Assembly (NCBI GenBank): GCA_003427395.1
Contig: BFEA01000282.1
Span: 643,348 to 680,524 of the forward strand
Origin: Chara braunii
Taxonomy: Eukaryota; Streptophyta; Charophyceae; Charales; Characeae
Direction: 5' to 3'
Length of the DNA stretch: 37,177 bases
This document shows positions 34,741 to 37,177 of this stretch, in pieces. The first letter of the stretch is position 1, and the number at the start of each line of letters is the position of its first letter. Below the pieces are notes generated by a model. That model was given only the letters and a program-made list of their open reading frames with translations, had not been told where the DNA came from and made no database searches. Both the position numbers and the translations under genes were made by a program.

Positions 34741-35965
34741 CCTAATTTTTTGTTTACATTATATAAATGTTGAATAAACATTGTCTACACATATTGCATT
34801 GCAGGTTTTTATCAAGGCAAACTTTCATATCAAATCATGTTATCTCAATCAGTACATTAAGCATGTTTTTTGAATCCTTGTTTCTATATGTTGTATGCAA
34901 AGGTCATGCATTTAATGGTTAGAGATAATGAAGGATATGTTATGTCATATTATCGAATAAGTTTATAATTAAATCATAAAAGTTTGCAAATAATACCTCT
35001 CTATTTTTTATACTTCAAATTTTTTTTTTTTTTACAATCAATAGGAATATGATTTGATTTTTGGACTTCGGTAAGATAAAAAAAGTAAAATAACTTAATC
35101 GTATTAATCCCATCGGGACGATAAACCCGCAATGCGGTAAGACATTAAAATTGTCACATTAATTAACGAGAGCAACTTTTTGAGGCAACGCATATTTTTA
35201 ATAGGTTTTTCTCTTTTCGGCTAACTCTCTTGCTAACACGATTTTTGAAACCGTTTGTAAACGACGACTTCCAAAATTGTCACTTCATGTTATCGCTCAA
35301 TCTTAACAATGTTGTTTTCTCTAAATTTTAGTGTATGTATTATATTTCATCTTTACACAAAGATATGATTAAACAAATAAAGTCAATGTCAACATTCTAC
35401 CTTAGGAAAAAAAAAAAAAAAATAGTTTATTTTTTTGTGGAAGGTGCTATTGAACAAAATTGTTTAAAAAAGGTGTAATGATGTTGTGAAATTATTGTCT
35501 TTATTGTCGCAGTCACAAACACAGATAAATGATGAAATATTCATTATCTGTTGACCTTCTTCCAACTTTAATGTTGATACAGAATTCTTGAAACTTTTAG
35601 ACTGAAAATCATTTAACTTACAATATTTCCTGCACGCTTTTATACAAAACACCCTCTTTATGATTTGTACAAAACTGTGTCTGAAGAATTAATAAAATTT
35701 TGCTTTGTCAAAGACCCTCTGTTTTTTATATATGATAGGATTTAAAAAAAAAACATTTGTTATAATTCATATATAAATGATCGGTTTCGTAACCCCGTAA
35801 TTTTTAAGTGTGTAAGTCTTTGATGAGAGTTGATTTTCGAGGGGTATACTTACCTCCGTTGATATTTGAGACTTCTTGTTGAGGCTGTTGAAAATGGTTG
35901 GGCTGATTGACAAGGGTAAAATAGCAAAAAAAAAAAAAAGGTTAACAACACTCGTATTTTTCATC
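34741..35965. other. AT-rich gene-free stretch
   Basis: Homopolymer-rich, with A- and T-runs at about 35020, 35409 and 35925. Only short frames. I see no motif, and no continuation of the LINE fragment to its left. Confidence 0.45.
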
Positions 35966-36400
35966 ACCACTTCAGAACACCCTTCACCACTTCAGGACAT
36001 CCTTCACCACTTCAGGATGCAGCCTGCCTAAACAGGTGGTTTTCAGGGTCTTCGAACCTTTCACCACTTCAGGACCATTCAGGTCTGAAAATCCTGAGTG
36101 GTCCTGAAGTTGTGAAAGTTTCGAAGACCCTGAAAACCACTTGTTTAGGCATACTGCATCCTCAAGTGGTGAAGGGTGGTTTTCATGGTGTTCGGACCTT
36201 TCACCACTCCGGGACCATTCAAGATTTTCAGAGCGCCCAAAACTCTCACTTGACTACTTCAGGACACCCTTCACCACTTCAGGATACAGCCTGCCTAAAC
36301 AGATGGTTTTCAGGGTCTTCGGACCTTTCACCACTTCATGACCATTCAGGATTTTCAGACTGCCCAAAACTCTCACTTCAGAATTTTCATTCTTGAATTT
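35966..36400. repeat. Repeat family in direct and inverted copies
   Basis: A segment beginning TTCACCACTTCAGGAT and containing GGTTTTCAGGGTCTTCG and CCATTCAGGATTTTCAG occurs as a direct copy at 36003, an inverted copy at 36093-36173, a partial direct copy at 36176-36252, and a fuller direct copy at 36270-36384. CTTCACCACTTCAGGA words also precede the first copy (35980-36005). Confidence 0.9.
36003..36173. repeat. Long hairpin: 81-nt arms, 9-nt loop
   Basis: 36003-36083 and 36093-36173 are inverted copies of each other with seven mismatches in 81 positions, separated by nine bases. Transcribed on either strand, the stretch would fold into one long, near-perfect stem. The structure arises from two inverted members of the local repeat family. 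I see no promoter signal or gene that uses it. Confidence 0.95.
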
Positions 36401-36988
36401 TCAGCAACCCGATAACCGCTTGTGAAAATAAACATTTACATTAGGTTTTTAACACATTTCTTGACTTTTGCGTTACCTGTTTTTTCGATCGACAAGTCAT
36501 GGAATGAATATGGTTTAAGGCTTGGTATAAAGACTTTATGTCTGGTAGTCCAAAGATTGGATACGCGCTTTGCGGATGAAAAATATGAGTTTCGTGCCTT
36601 GAACTTAAAAAATTGTATCAAAGTTTGGGTTCATCGTCGATCTCTAAAGTTATCATTTTAGTTTTAACAAATTTGCAAGCTCCGATATCGATTTTTGTCA
36701 TCTTGAAATGTGTGGGTAATTCGATTCATTTTTTAATCTTTTGCAACATCCCCTTTTGTCAATGTTGAGTTCAAGGTTATGTGATAATTGTTCTCTCGTA
36801 TTTCTGCTTAAACCACCAGTAATTCCAAAAGTTGTGCCCGTTAAACCACCAGTACCTTTGTCAATGTTGAGAAATTACAATGTACTTGTCTGTCCCCGAA
36901 AAAATCGGCGGTGGGACCCAGAGTCGGCGAGTCCTATAAATCTTAGTTTTGTTTTGTCCGCGCGTGAAAGGAAAAGGAAAAAAAAAAA
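36401..36988. other. No gene recognised
   Basis: AT-rich with short frames. Small repeated words occur: AAACCACCAGTA at about 36811 and 36843, and TTTGTCAATGTTGAG at about 36756 and 36857. Nothing identifies a gene. Confidence 0.4.
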
Positions 36989-37084
36989 CTATGCACTGCA
37001 ATGATGTCGGGCAGGGTAGTCTAGGAGGACGTGCTCACAGTCTTCCTCTACAGAATGCATCCTACAACAAAGACGGTCACATTC
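36989..37084 (-). pseudogene. LINE zf-RVT zinc-motif fragment
   Basis: On the minus strand a 31-residue piece reads ECDRLCCRMHS followed by VEEDCEHVLLDYPA, ending in TAG. This is the zf-RVT pattern (cysteines, then E-x-x-E-H-x-L-L-x-C-P) seen at the C-terminus of LINE pol proteins, with tyrosine where the last cysteine is expected (one transition, TGC to TAC). It is too short to place in a family and stops immediately, so it is a remnant. Confidence 0.45.
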
Positions 37085-37094
37085 TGAAACTTGC

Positions 37095-37177
37095 TTTTTT
37101 TTTTTAATTTATCGTTTGTTTATTATGAGTCCCCTGCCAATGAGGCAAGGCAGAATCCGTGATTTGCGCTCGCTGCG
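37095..37177 (-). mobile_element. Possible retroposon 3' end running off the right edge
   Basis: Ten T on the plus strand (37095-37104) read as poly(A) on the minus strand. It is preceded by AATAAA about 20 bases upstream, the arrangement of a polyadenylated retroposed transcript. The body would lie beyond 37177. Confidence 0.35.

Overview
The window looks like nuclear DNA of a large, repeat-rich eukaryotic genome, most likely from the plant/streptophyte lineage. The signs are a Ty3/gypsy-type gag with a plant-style initiator-tRNA primer site, several APE-type LINEs carrying a zf-RVT zinc motif, a PIF/Harbinger transposase, long gene-poor stretches, and a gene that ends in a splice donor instead of a stop. 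A charophyte alga such as Chara is my guess from the general style; nothing here proves it. There is no bacterial-style operon, CRISPR array, rRNA, or tRNA that I can recognise.

Layout. 1-0.6 kb is low-complexity sequence. 0.6-2.1 kb is a minus-strand, broken Ty3/gypsy gag preceded by a probable primer-binding site; no pol follows. 2.1-4.7 kb shows no gene. 4.7-5.8 kb is the decayed 3' end of a LINE ORF2 (minus strand). 5.8-15.5 kb is gene-poor and holds many short tandem arrays (periods about 53 to 40, 20, 138, 52 and 73 bp) and two long A-tracts; its right part (about 13-15.5 kb) is probably intron of the next gene. 15.5-18.57 kb is the one convincing host gene: a single long minus-strand exon of 1022 codons encoding an unrecognised, largely disordered protein with an acidic tract, an alanine-rich helix and a C-terminal coiled coil. 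18.6-19.9 kb is its probable upstream region.

19.9-24.5 kb is the best-preserved mobile element, a minus-strand LINE with endonuclease, reverse transcriptase, zf-RVT motif, 3' UTR and poly(A) tail, all broken by frameshifts. A second, related LINE 3' end with its own poly(A) sits right beside it (24.64-24.86 kb). From about 25.9 kb the sequence becomes more AT-rich. It holds a MITE-like palindromic repeat, a 12-copy 66-bp minisatellite, a diverged repeat of about 120 bp, a broken Harbinger transposase (31.7-32.7 kb), a very old LINE reverse transcriptase fragment (34.4-34.7 kb, plus strand), a family of repeats containing an 81-nt-arm hairpin (36.0 kb), and a last LINE zinc-motif fragment beside another poly(A) tail at the right edge.

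The genes do not form a functional pathway: apart from the one host exon, recognisable coding sequence is transposon debris. The observations most worth follow-up are the long hairpin, the 66-bp/22-residue array, and the identity and expression of the 1022-codon exon.
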